A stretch of DNA of 64,000 nt from Epiperipatus broadwayi. Its lineage: Eukaryota > Onychophora > Udeonychophora > Euonychophora > Peripatidae. The stretch spans positions 1,183,909-1,247,908 of the forward strand of contig JAQFVV010000111.1 in assembly GCA_028023455.1 (NCBI GenBank). The letters run 5' to 3'. A program made the position numbers and the translations under genes. Below, piece after piece: positions 1 to 12,726 of the stretch. How positions within the stretch are numbered: the first letter of the stretch is position 1; each line of letters opens with the position of its first letter. Below the pieces are notes generated by a model. That model ran no database searches. It had not been told where the DNA came from and saw nothing but the letters and a program-made list of their open reading frames with translations.

Positions 1-1843
1 ATAAGATAAAGTTAAGGGACACTGGTCTATCTCTAGTGTTTGCCTAATTGGAAGTGTCTTTATGATGTATAATCTTTATCAGTTTATAAACAAGCCAACC
101 AAAATTTACTAGTGATTGTAGAACTTCTATATGAAAGAGCAAGAGGTGCACATGGACAATGTTGATTGAACTTCATCAAACAGTAATTCACCGATGGATT
201 GGTAAGATAGGTTAAATATTAAAGTGATTAGATTGTGGACATAGGCAGTGTTTTGGTGCCATGTGTGCATTTGACTTATGATGTCTGTCCCCACATCAAT
301 ACAATGAATCTTTTCATAATAAAGGATAATAAATTATTAATTGTGCTGCATATGATAATTGCCTTTATTATATTCGCACAAATCAAATAGCTACAGTTTA
401 ATACACTAAATTATAACTTCAAGTTTAGATTTAAAAAGTTGCGTATGTCCCAAAGACATAAGTACATTTTGTTTATAATTTAGCTTAAATAACTTATTCT
501 ATAAGATAGAATGATAATAGAAACTTAGCCAATAATAAGTGATACTATGAATATCACTGTATTAGTTTGTCATTACTTACAATGTGTATAGTCAATGGGA
601 TACCAATTAATCGCCATCCCTGATTTTATTTAATGGATGTCTTATTTCATGCAATGTGTCTGAAATAAAATTGTAAATAAATCTTGTGTTAAAAATTTAT
701 TTAGTTGTCTGTAGTCTTGTTGCTAATCACCACACACACACACATTATTGTTATTGCTATCGACATATCATCTGATTATATGGAAATCATCATAGATCAA
801 TATAGTATAAGTAACCATGTTGGGGTATCATAATTTTGTTAAGCCCTATAATTTATGAGTATATCTAAGGCATCATCACTTAATAATCAAAATATTATTG
901 ACCTAGAGTGCATATTATTTTTAAATGGTATACTCAAAGGTCAACATTTAATATTGGTTTAATCAGTTTATTTGAACTCGAAGATCTATCATTCACTGAT
1001 CTTGATCACTTTGTTCATAATTATTTGAGAAAAGGAAGTTGGTAAGTTATTGTGTTTAGCTATTGAAAAATTATTCCTATTTCTTGAAGCTTAAAGTTTA
1101 TAATAGTTAGGAATTTATAAAGTTTCTTTAAATATTGTTTGTTAAATCGATTTTGTATCAAGAGCCATTTTGTGCATTATATTTGGGTAGTGGCAAAATC
1201 CCTCTCACTGACCCAAGTATATATTGTATAACAATCTTCAAGTTGTTTGAACCCTGAGAAGAATAAGTTATTAATTTACAATGTAGAATTTGAATTTATA
1301 GTAAATTTTACATCTAATTGTTTATTGTAGTTCGATTCGAGTTATGTTATATTCAGTTTTATGAAAGTCAACAAAACTTTAAGGTGTAAATTGCTTCTTT
1401 TGACTGCATGGTGAATATTCTGGTTTTGTCAAGCTTGGAATTCCTATTTTATTTAGTTATCTTATTATCATTTAATTTAATATCAATTTAGAGTTCTGGA
1501 CATCATCTTCTATTATCATCATTCTTCTCATGTCATTTCAATTTCCTTTATTCTTCTTTCATCCTTATTAACTCACCATTCACTAGCTATTCCATTATCA
1601 TCTTAATCATCCATTAACTCTTATTCTACCATCATCTTAATCATTCATTATTCTTATACATCTTCATTCTCAGACTCATTTCATTATTTAATTATGACTT
1701 ACTTTCATCATCGATTTAGTTATCTACATCCTAATTTACCTATTGCTTAATTTATAATTTTAATTTCATTCCATCGATCTAATTATTTATTTATTGGTTT
1801 TATAAATTTTATTTCATCTCATTTCATTTGTTTGTGAATTTTA
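1..1843. other. Unassigned A+T-rich DNA; pyrimidine-rich stretch at 1500-1820
   Basis: No coding exon or recognisable element found. There is a short CA microsatellite near 731-745. From about 1500 to 1820 the plus strand is a low-complexity run built from TCATTATTC/TCATCTTAATCA-like words. Confidence 0.5.
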
Positions 1844-1954
1844 AAGCTAGTTTTACCAGAAGTTATTATCTTCATTAATCACCTTGTAATCTTCTTTAAG
1901 CTAGTTTGACCAGAAGTTATTATCTTCATTAATCACCTTGTAATCTTCTTTAAG
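1844..1954. repeat. Two-copy tandem repeat, 54-bp period
   Basis: The unit beginning AAGCTAGTTT(T/G)ACCAGAAG occurs at 1844 and again at 1898 and runs to about 1954. The two copies differ at about one base, so the duplication is recent. Confidence 0.9.
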
Positions 1955-2077
1955 TTTATAATTTCATGCGAGCTTAATCAATAAAGAAAGCATCTCTTTA
2001 GTTTAACATTTCTGTGTGGGCATATCTTCCAAAACACGAGTCTAGATTGATGAGTTACAGTTGTTGATAGAAGGTTA

Positions 2078-2160
2078 GAGGATATGGCTCCCAAATGTGT
2101 AGGCTGACTAGTTAGATTAATTTTAGGTTACAGGGGAGGATATGGTGCCCTGAAATGTGT
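2078..2160 (+). repeat. Short direct repeat, two diverged copies
   Basis: GAGGATATGG..CCC..AAATGTGT occurs at 2078-2100 and 2136-2160, 58 bp apart. Function unknown; possibly a remnant of a decayed element. Confidence 0.6.
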
Positions 2161-3940
2161 GAACCCGATTATTAAAGTATCAATTATTGCTTGAGATGTT
2201 GTAGTCATTCTAAAAGAATGATTGTTAAGAAAGAATCAGTGTGACCAAGTTGTGAATGATGTTTCTGAATTTAACAAATTATATTAACTTCAGATTATGT
2301 GGATGATCATGACTCAAATAAGTTTTAGAAATGATCATAAATAAATTACATGGTGTACTTTGTATAATACTATTATATAATATCTTCGATAGCAATGTTA
2401 AATGGTGGTGTTATTGGCATAAGATTGCAACATGTTTAGAGTTGTACATTGATATAGGCATATGAACAATAGGTAAGCAGAGTATATATTGTCTAGCATA
2501 TGGTCAAATGTTTTTTTTCTCATGTAGACTTATGTGGAATTGTGGGTCAATGGAAAAGAGTAGTGTTGAAATGTATACAGGGTTAATTCAATTTAAGTAG
2601 TAGTCATAAATATTATAAGAAAATATTTACAAAATGAGTGAACTAGAATATAGTCCCGTTCCGATAGATGCATTATTGCTGCACCATGAGGTCAATCTAT
2701 ATATGTAAATCAGAATTTGTTAATAAAGTGACAAGCAATGGCAAACTATTTTTTAATTGATTGTAATGTGTTCTCCAAAACCTTCCAAATAACATGGTCC
2801 AACATCTTTTATTAAAAAAAAACCTGCACCTTTCTAATTGTTAAGTTACTTTACCTTTTTATATGACTATTGTCCGTTCATTTTACAAATTCTTGTGATT
2901 ATATCACATACATTGTCTATTCTCTTATCCACATATTGTCACTTTCGATTTCAACTTATGATACCAAAGATAAAGTGTGCACTCCCCATTCCTTTGAATT
3001 ACTTGCTTGGAGTAACTTTAATCATAAGCAACTAAATTTTACTCATGAAGGGAATGGAAGATTGGCAGGCTGCATTATTTAAATACCTTCCTAATAATAA
3101 ATATGAATGTTTTCAATATTCCAGGATTCTTATCAAATTAATTCCATTTCATTTTCCCATGCTCTATCATCCAATAAAACATGCTAATCAAAATAATTTT
3201 TATGGTTACAATCTCAAAATCATCTATTTATACCTTATAAATCTTATTAAATCATTAAGTGCCAACAGCTAGTTGTCAATTATAAATTATATCACCACAT
3301 ACAACATGCTTAAATAAATCAATAGAATATTACAGCAATCTGTTGGCAAGGCAACACTACAATTATGAAGAAAATGAAATAATCCCCAATTGTATTGTTG
3401 CTTTGATGAATGATTGCTGTTAATATGGTATTGATTTGTTCCAGCATGATATTTTTTTTTCCAGTTTTGTTTAGCTTTTTATTTTTCAAACAATTCTTTT
3501 AACTGTGTGTGTTGTAAATAATTTTCTTTTAATGAATTTAAAATTCACAAAAGAATATTTCTTGATATGGATAATAAAAAAAAGGAAATTATCAATTTGA
3601 ATGAGCTTGTTGAATGATTGCATTAGGGGCAATATGTAGAATGCTTTATCAAATGAAAATACACGCTTCTAACTCAAGAACACCAAATAAGAAATAATAT
3701 TTTATTTTTCCATTCATGTGATAAATGTTCACAGCCACAATCTAAAAAAACTTGACATTTATCTTGAATCAACAACATTTGTATTTTCTCAGTGCAGACC
3801 TTGGAAGAATTCATTAATTTTAGCTTTCACACTAGTTTTGAAACATCCAAAAGATAAAAATTTAATAATGTTTTATCATGTACTTCACATTCCCAATTAT
3901 TTACTCACTTTCTGAAGTAACTGAAAAAGTTTCTTATATC
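2161..3940. other. Nothing recognised
   Basis: Only short open frames of 65-75 codons with composition typical of random A+T-rich DNA. No domain, splice pattern or repeat identified. Confidence 0.4.
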
Positions 3941-3944
3941 ACTG

Positions 3945-4160
3945 ATACATCGTACAGGCTTACACCCGCATTTATATATGTATTATTTGCGGGATTCGAA
4001 CTCAGACTTTCACTCGACCCACAACTCTCAGTGCCATCTTATATTGCTGACCCACCTGAACACACACATGATGAAAAGATAAATAATCACTAATATATGT
4101 ATTTTGTGCTAAACCAGCACTCATCAGTTGGTTCAGATTACCATCTCCACACACTGATAT
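3945..4160 (-). repeat. Hammerhead-bearing SINE, copy A
   Basis: Minus strand, 5' to 3': hammerhead-like fold (4085-4139), linker ending CATGTGTGTG, then a tRNA-like unit with B-box GAGTTCGAATCCC at about 3995-4008, then a tail containing AAGCCTGTAC. The same order of blocks is seen in the copies at 25.7, 54.9 and 63.1-63.7 kb. A second tRNA-like unit of another type lies directly upstream (4195-4285). Confidence 0.75.
4085..4139 (-). ncRNA. Type I hammerhead ribozyme motif, copy A (decayed core)
   Basis: Minus strand: AATC-TGA-ACCAA, CTGATGA, stem II GTGCT-GGTTT-AGCAC (5 perfect pairs), AAAA in place of GAAA, TACATAT-A, then TTAGT-GATT. Helix I is AATC/GATT distally and ACCAA/TTAGT proximally, with one mismatch. 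The G12-to-A change should inactivate it. Confidence 0.7.
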
Positions 4161-4194
4161 AATTATAGATAATTGGTTAGGTCATGTAATATTA

Positions 4195-4285
4195 AGCAAT
4201 CGGAGTAATAGTTAGAGGTTTAATCCAGATACCTTTAGCTCTTGATTCAGCCACTATACGGGGCATCACTCTTGTTGATATATGA
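4195..4285 (-). repeat. tRNA-like SINE fragment, second family, copy 1
   Basis: Minus strand contains GTGGCTGAATCAAGAGCTAA and GGTATCTGGATTAAACCTC, resembling internal Pol III A- and B-box regions. A related sequence sits at 61135-61200 on the same strand. Confidence 0.5.
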
Positions 4286-7200
4286 TTATTTCAAAAACAA
4301 ATTGCTAACTAAAAAGCATCCATTAGGGTGACCAATAATGACTTGCAGTTACCAAATATTTAAAATGAAACAAGTTTCCTAAATTTTTAATTTATTAAAT
4401 ATTTAAAAATTAAAATATAAAATTTATTATAGATAGTATTTCCCTATATCCACAATATTTGATTCTAAACTATGGTGCAGATATTGGAATTCAAGGATAA
4501 TATAATGAACAGCATTATGTGTTTAAAAATACACGTACAATGCAAGTAAAAAAATTAGAAAATACCTAAAATTTCTTTTCAAAATAATTTCTAATTTTTT
4601 AATATTTATTATTTTTTTGAACTGCCAATAATTGATACTGAGGATATATAAATTGCAAATGCAGGGAGAATAATGAATACAGATATATGCACATATTGGT
4701 GTCTTTCATCTATTACGTTTTGGATCCATATACATGAATTGTATTGTGATACGACATAAACTCATCACTCGTTTGCCATTGCGCCTAAACATTTATGATG
4801 TTTAATTTGAATATTCTGAATCTGTTAAAAATATAATATTATAATGATGGTTTGTATCATATTTCTACTGGATAACATTGTTCTAAGATATAAATCACAT
4901 TGGAGTCTCAGTTTCTTAATAGTTTCTTCTGAAGCATGCAAATTTTGGTAATCTATTACATTTATTGGTGAGATATCTTGCATGAATAACTGAGAAATAT
5001 GAAAATATAAAAGTTTTTTTATATATATATATCTAAGATGGAAGGACAAATGTGAAGAATGAAAAGAATTGAAAATATAACAAACTATGATTTAGAAACA
5101 GGATTTTTTTTATTCTTTACAAAAGAAAAAAGAAAAAAAAGTTACCCCAAGGATCATAAATTACATTTATTCCAGAGATTTTGATTTTTTTTTTTTTTCC
5201 CATCTCTTATTTTACAATAGTTTATTGAAGCTCATCAATGACTTACCATCTACTACAACAAAATGATTCAGGTGGAACATTTTCTCTGAGTATAAATAAT
5301 AATGAATAAGAGCAATCTACACGATTTTTTAAAAAATAGTCATGTACTACATTAAACCAAAAAATTAAACATTGATGTAGATCTTTACTTTGTACAAATT
5401 TAGTCTGAGACTAAAAATCAGAGCACTAACGCAACCTGTTCATTTAATTTTTATGGACAATGTATACATACGAGTTCCTTGGTGATAGTTTTATCATGGC
5501 AAATAAATCAGCGATGCACAGTAATCTACGAAATACATACACATATATTTAAACTCACAGGAGATGCATAATAAGGATTTAAATAGAAGTTGTTACAAAT
5601 TTATTTCATTCCCTTCTGAACTATAACGTTCATTATTTGGTTATGAAATTACGTTACTTCTTGAATGTTAAAAAAAAAACTGCTAAATTATCTAGGCAAT
5701 AAATTTCATTATAACATATGCTGCCTTTATAAAAACAAAAAAAAAATACATAATACAATTAAAAATACAATTTACCTAATTATGAATCTTTACATTACGA
5801 CCCTTACACAAACTGGAATTTCTTTCTTTCTTCTTTTTTTTTGCATAATGAAGAAAAAAATTTAAATTGCATTTCGACTATAATGTTTTAATACAAATTC
5901 ATATAAAAATATATACTTTTTTAAGGCTATTACACATCAAATTTCACTAAAATTACACAAATTAATAATTGATTTTAAAAATTAAAAAAAAAAAGACAAA
6001 AAAATATTGATAATAATAAATAATTTTAAACTTTATATTTACAACATATTTTGTTAAAGAACTATAAAAAACACTAAATTTATATTATGTTAAATAACAT
6101 TTTCATTTTTGGAATATGCATTATATTTTATAAATTAATTATTAATACTCTATAAAGTGAAATACAATTCAAAATTTCTTCCTTCATTAGACTATAATTT
6201 TTCATATATATATATATGTTTTTTTTGCTTGCTTGCATTAAAAACAAACAAACAAATAGACAAACAAAAAGTTATTACATTATAGTTTAATACATAATTA
6301 CAATTTAAACGCTGTTGCACTTCTAGGCTAGGCCTACAAGCCAATGAAATGCGAGAAGATTACAACTCCGAAATAAAACATAATAAAATACAAAATAAAC
6401 GTATTGCCCATATACAAAAATCAAGGGTACATATATACGTATACAATGTATATATATATCTAAAATAAATACAAGGATTAAGAGCAGACAGAGTAGACAT
6501 ATACATAAATATATACATGCATACCCCTTATACCCTATACAACATATAAATAATATTGGCACATAAATATTTCTATGATACTTAAAAAAAATGATATAAA
6601 TACAAAATGGAATACAAAAAAGCTATTTCTTACAAATAATTTACATCATTATAATGATTAGAAAAAAAAATCCCTTGATTAAACTAATACAATACTTTAG
6701 AGATGTTGACACATACACTGGAAACTCTACAAATGAAATTAAAAATGAATTAGGCCTATATTAAATGAAATTTGATATATTAAACATTGCAGTACTAAAA
6801 AAAGATATATTTGGAAATTGTGGTGGTGGTGGGGAAGGGAAGAAAGCTATATGAGATGTGAATATAATTATATATATATATCGATGATAAACTAATAACA
6901 AGTTTTCAAAATCCATATATAAAGATAAAACAATTCATTAAACAATCCACTAAATAAGTCATAGATCTTTTTAATCACCTCTTAAAAAAACAGTGCAAAA
7001 GAAGACATTACTCACAAAGCTTGGCAATGGCTAGGTGATGAGAATTTGAGTATTTTTCCATCCTTGTTTTAACCTTTAAATAAAAATAACTAAATACTTG
7101 GTTTTTATATTATTAATCACATCGACTATAGTCAGCCATCTGAAAATTTTTTTTAAATACTGAAACTGAAAATATTTTAGTTTTACCTGGCCTGGGTTTG

Positions 7201-7704
7201 TATCCAAGTCATGGACATATCAAATGGATGCATATTTCTACACCAAAAGGCCCTATTATTTATATGAATATGTAAAATCATGTCAAAAACAATTACCAGA
7301 TCTGTTCACAAACTACAATAATTAACAATGCAAAAATTAAAATTAAACATGCTCGTTGATTATTTTTTTAAATAAATTCTGTGAATTATAAAAATTTTCA
7401 TCTTATTACACACCAGCAATATTACATATACTATACACACAATCGTCTCTTACAAAAAAAAAAAAGATATAAAATTGTGAAACATATTTGTGGAGAATAG
7501 AAATATAATAATGTTTTACTTCATAAATTGTCATTGTTTAAAGACGTTTCTCAAATAACAAATCATTCAATAGGATTTCTTAAAATCCATTATAGCTACT
7601 GAATTTATTTAAAGATATAATATAGGGAGCATACTAATAGCTCAAACAAGTTCTTAATTGATAAGTGCAGTAAGAGAAAAATATTTAAAATCTTTATCTA
7701 GAAT
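4286..7704. other. Nothing recognised
   Basis: Very A+T-rich with poly(A)/poly(T) runs and TA microsatellites. Short open frames near 4.8, 5.7 and 6.3 kb have no recognisable features. Confidence 0.4.
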
Positions 7705-7760
7705 ACTCCCATTCCCCAGACCAATTGGTTTCGAGCTTTTGGCTCACCTCAGTAAGGAGT
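7705..7760 (-). ncRNA. Type I hammerhead ribozyme-like motif, distinct from the SINE copies
   Basis: Minus strand: CTCCTTA, CTGAGGT, stem II GAGC-CAAAA-GCTC, GAAA, helix III CC-AATT-GG closed by A-U, then the GTC cleavage triplet and TGGGGA pairing back to TCCTTA as helix I. All helices form. One core base differs from CUGANGA (A9 is U), so activity is doubtful. Short helix III is typical of hammerheads carried by Penelope-like elements and retrozymes (known). Confidence 0.55.
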
Positions 7761-8239
7761 TAGAATATTTAGACACTAGATCTAAAATATCAACTTAAAA
7801 TCCAGCACTTATTTAATACGTAACATTTAAAAAAAATGTCACGGTATATAAGACTTGCTTTATTGATTATTAAAGATGATATATATATACTGAAATATAG
7901 AACATGATGTATTTAAATATTTATGTTAACAACTATCAGTTTGTCTTATTATTCACAACATCCATATTTCATGAATAGAAGGAAAAAAAATATTTGTGTA
8001 ATTTTAGCTTTACAGAAAATATATATTAAATATAAAGTCAATATTACTCACTAGTTGACATATTCAAAAATATTCAACTTTTAAAACAAAAATATTTAGA
8101 AATAGATTTTGTTTTTAATAATATAAAATGTATTTCATTACATATATTTGCATATGCCTTACAAACATTTTTTAACATACATAATATAGTTATCATCTTT
8201 AGTTATCGGTCAAAAAACATGTCTTAAAAACGAAACTAC

Positions 8240-8870
8240 TATCAAGTTTTTTTATTGCTTGCTAATTCCTATACTCCAAACTATTTCTCTTCTTAATATC
8301 ATTTATGAATTCTTGTCCTTCTCTTTGATTTATATGTGGCATTTTTCTAAGATATCTTTTATAACTCTTGTCTTAAAGCTCAAGTCCTATCCATTTCTCT
8401 TTTCCTTCATAATTTTTTCAATAAATCTTTTTTCATTCAACTATTTTCATACTTTTTACACTGCCAATCTTATTTTTATAACTTATCACTTAAATTCTCC
8501 TCCAAATCTAATATCTCTAATACTACAATATTCTCGTTCCACAATTGTCGACATCTGTATCATATAAAACTACACTCTAAATAGAACATTTAACAAATCA
8601 TTTTAGTAAATGTAATTTCACTGGGCACACAAAATTTCTCATCTTTATTAAAGCCTGTTTAGCTAATGCAATGTAATTTCTTTATCACAATTTCTGCCTT
8701 CGACTATCTATTTCTCTAAATATTAAAAATCATTAACTTTCTAAATAACACCTTGTTCATTTTCTTCTCATCACTGATTATCATTGATTTAGTTTTAATT
8801 TATATTTACTTTTATTCAAAACTTTTAAGTTTTTTAAATTCTAATAAAATGCAATTAAATTTAAAGTATG
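8240..8870 (-). mobile_element. LINE reverse transcriptase C-terminal relic
   Basis: Minus strand, broken by stops and frameshifts. In order: TKSMIISDEKK (8810-8770 area), LAKQALIKMRNFV (the AKxAFxxxK stretch after the palm domain), a LYGxExW-like segment, and RFIEKIMKEKRNG (the IxxRKxxxxGHxLR region). This order matches the tail of invertebrate EN-RT LINEs of the RTE/CR1-like type. Non-functional. Confidence 0.55.
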
Positions 8871-11800
8871 CATATAAAGATGAAATAGACTTTTAAAATA
8901 CTGCTTAATGGCAAAAGCTTTTCCAACAGTTCCTCATAGAGTAAAATAGACATTTCTCATTAGGTTTGCCAATTGTAAGGTGGTGAAGATTTATGTGTTT
9001 TTTTTCAGTTTTGTTTTAATATCTGATTAAAAAATAGTTATATATTTATTTGTTGATCATAGGAATAGCTGGGTGGACTACAAAACAATTACATACCCAT
9101 ACATTTATTATTAAGGGCCTCATGGTGTACATATATTTACCATAAAACATTTATATATATATACATAAACTTTCAGTACGTCACTTAATACAATATAAAG
9201 AAAAACAAGTAACAGCTTTAAATAGCTCATTACAGTATCAATGCCATTCCATTAGTGCTAAAAAGTGCTATTATTTATCTGGCAAGCCAAGCTTGTTGGT
9301 GAGGGCTTTCATGGAATTTCCTTCTTTAATTTACCATTCCCCTAATAAGAAACTCATTGTCCAATAGGCTGGCCCTTAAAATCTTCACCTAAAAAATTTT
9401 GAGCTGTCTGAAAATTTCTCATTTAAAACCTGAATTCATCAAAGCTAACAACTCTAACTATTGGATTATGGGAATCTTTATATAATATGCACAAGCATAT
9501 AAGAATAATAACTGTAGATTTACTTTGTTTCATAAAGTGAATTTACAGACTTGTCTAAATAATTTGTATCATTTAAAGATAGAGTAATATTTAACCAAAT
9601 GTCTGGAGCAAATCATTCCACATTAAGTTACAATACACAAAATACTACATATTATGAATTCTATCATTAAGAATACTTTCTTAACAAATTTCAGGCAATG
9701 ATTGAAGCATTAATTAATGTTTCTTTCAATCAAATGGTGGGTGAAAATTCATGATGGATCTATCATCTTAAAAGCATTAATTCAGCTTACGACCATAATC
9801 ATATTTATTAATAATTATCATAATACTGCTATGATATCTGAAAGATGTCTGATCTGATTAAAATTCAGTTCTTGACAATTTAGTTACTTAAATATATAAA
9901 CAGGATTTGACAATAATGGAAACCCATCACATTAGAATATTATATTATTTGATATTAGATAGTACAAAAATGGGATACATATTGTGTATCTTCTCTAGGG
10001 AAAATCTGCTACTTTATAACTGATTACCAAGAGTGACAAACATGAAGATTGTGGCTGAAAAGGGCATAATCAGAGTAGAACAAATCAGTGCAGAAATTAA
10101 TGCACATCTATAAAAAATAAATGTTAAAAATTTCAAAAGTGAAATATTTATACCAGAACTGCCATTTCATGGCTAATAGATTACTAGAAGCATGTCAACA
10201 AATATGGTCAAGTAATATTCTTTCCAACTACTAGATGAGATTAGATTTGGCAAAAGTAAAAAAAAAAAAATAGAACACTTCACCAAACAGTTTCTTTCCA
10301 ACAGTAAAACATGATTTTATTACACATATGATGATTTGGGTAAATATAATTAAGTACTCATCTTTCTTAGTTCAAATCATTATTCCATATAAACACTGCA
10401 ATTACAAATTGTTAATATCATTTCCATAAAAAACCCATTTTCCAAGATCAAAATATTCCAATTTATATAATCATCTGCATAGGAAAATATGAGTTTGAGG
10501 AATATGAGAATCTCCGATCACCCAATTTTGAATATTAGTAGGCCTCGGTGGGACATTCTCAAACAATGAGAGAGATTTATATTTTCAACTGATATCTCAT
10601 GAAAACTTTCTCTTGTAAGACCAATTCAAAATATAAGCACTTCATAGTGCAATGATAGTTTTACATCACATTACTAAAAATATCATAGATATTTTTGTCA
10701 TTTTGTCCAGCTTCTACATGTACATATAACAACATGATTTATTATAGTAAGGTAAAGGCAATGATTAATTAAAAGCCACACAACTGTTTTTTGAGTGCAA
10801 TACTAAAAGACCCCATCAGTGACAACAAACCCAAATGATTTAAAATGTACTAGTATGACCAAAGAATTGAATTTTTATTTAATTTTAATTTAAAAATTAA
10901 ATCAATGTTAAATATTTTTCCACCAAATTCAACTTTATTATTTAGGACTATATTTCAATTTTAATTGTTACAATATATAAAATATTATTTTATTGTGCAT
11001 ATATCCAGTATTTCTACTATTACATTTAAAACATTATCAATCTATTTAGTATTATTGAGTTGATTCATTCTGAATAATTTTTTCTACGCACTGATACAAC
11101 ATTATACAGAAATACATTTATTTAAATATTTTATGCAGACAATACAATCGATAATATATCATAATTAATAATTAAATATTTCCATAATGTAAATCAATAA
11201 TAACTTTACATCTTTTCCCACTTAGAATTAGAAAAAAGATTTAACCACAATGACAATATTATATAAATTGCTGCAAAAATTGCAAGGAAAATTTGACGAA
11301 TGCTTCGTTGACATTCTATTATTGAGATGACACAAAAGATTGTCTTTGGGGACGTAAACCAAATCAATTTCTCTGAAAAAATATAGTACTTTCATCAATA
11401 TGAATGTTAAAGGAAAATTATTTTTGGAAGTTCAGTTATTGCAAAATCTTTAATTATATTAGAATAATGTGGACTACATGAATTTACTGTTTAAATTTAT
11501 TTCCAAAGAAAATCTACCAAACTGAGAAATACTAAAAGCATAAACTATATATTGGGTTTTGAATCAATATAAAATATCTTATTAATATATATATTCACAA
11601 ATGTAGACTAATATTTAGGATATACTGAATTGAATAATATATTAAAATTAATTATTTCTGGTTTCTTTTTTTAATAATCCAGATTATTTTGCTATTACAT
11701 AACATTACTACACAAGATATTGAATTAAGAATCATTATATATATAAATATATAATAGTTAGTTATACTTATCTCAGTACATCTTTCATTTTAGCTCAATC

Positions 11801-12246
11801 CTATCACAACCCATTCATCAGCCCAGAAGGCAGACTAGCCTCTCACACAGTTGATGCATTTTTTTGGAATATCTAATTAATTTTTTTTTTTTTGCAAGAA
11901 AGTGAAACATATTATAATTTTTAAGTAAATATATACACTATTTTTTATTTAGGCTTTTTTGATGTGAATGGAGAATATGATAAAAGAATGTGTCAATGTT
12001 AACAGAATGATTTGTTAACAGCAAATTAGAAAGGGATAATGGATGAAAAAAAAAAAAGATGGGTTTTATAAAGATTTTGGAGAGAGAGAGAGATTGTTTA
12101 ACTAAGTAGGCATATGGCCTTTTATTCTCCAAAACTTTGGATTTCATTGAAGAAACACCTTTTTTTCATCATTTAACATTACAATGCATATGTTTAATTC
12201 TTCCATTGAAATATCTTTTGCATCTATAGATAATAAAACTTAAGTT
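8871..12246. other. Nothing recognised
   Basis: A+T-rich DNA downstream of the gene with homopolymer and TA runs; no exon, RNA gene or element identified. Confidence 0.4.
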
Positions 12247-12382
12247 GGTTTAATAATATTTTTTTTTCCTCATGTGTCATAGTATCTGCCGGGAAGCGAA
12301 CCTGCTAACCTGGGACAACTGCTTGTAAGGCATCTTTGCTGACCACTCACCAATCAATGCTTGACTAGGTTTAATAATATTT
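12247..12382 (-). mobile_element. tRNA-derived SINE with perfect 15-bp target-site duplication
   Basis: GGTTTAATAATATTT occurs at 12247-12261 and identically at 12368-12382. Between them, on the minus strand, is a roughly 106-bp element with GGTGAGTGG (A-box-like), GGTTCGCTTCCC (B-box) and a terminal A-run of about 8 next to the duplication. Perfect duplications plus an A tail indicate a fairly recent LINE-mediated insertion. Confidence 0.88.
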
Positions 12383-12575
12383 ACACTTCATTAACAAAAA
12401 AAAGACAGAAAATAATGAGTCATTAATAGAATAATCTTATGCTGACCAGTGGAAGTGACTTAAGCTTTTTCCAGAGACTTCTGTACTGAATTACAGTAAA
12501 TGATTAAAGTTATTTAGGTATAAACCACTAAACATCATATGATCACCATTTCTTATGCCAGCACATAACTGTTAT

Positions 12576-12726
12576 TAACACAGGCAAAACTCTCCATACA
12601 GTAGTGCCACTCAGTGCCAACCAGAGTAATCAATCTGGGGATTTTATGCACAAGCCTTCTAGCATCCATTGATTACTCTGGTTGGCACTGAGTGGCACTA
12701 CTGTATGGAGAGTTTTGCCTGTGTTA
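12576..12726. mobile_element. Palindromic MITE with perfect 59-bp inverted arms
   Basis: Arms 12576-12634 and 12668-12726 are exact inverse complements, around a 33-nt spacer. The ends read TAACACAGGCAAAACTC. A diverged relative lies at 26757-26910. No coding capacity. Confidence 0.92.

Noticed and set aside
8259-8567. 102-codon plus-strand frame
   Set aside because: Shadow of an antisense LINE reverse transcriptase relic; composition is low-complexity.
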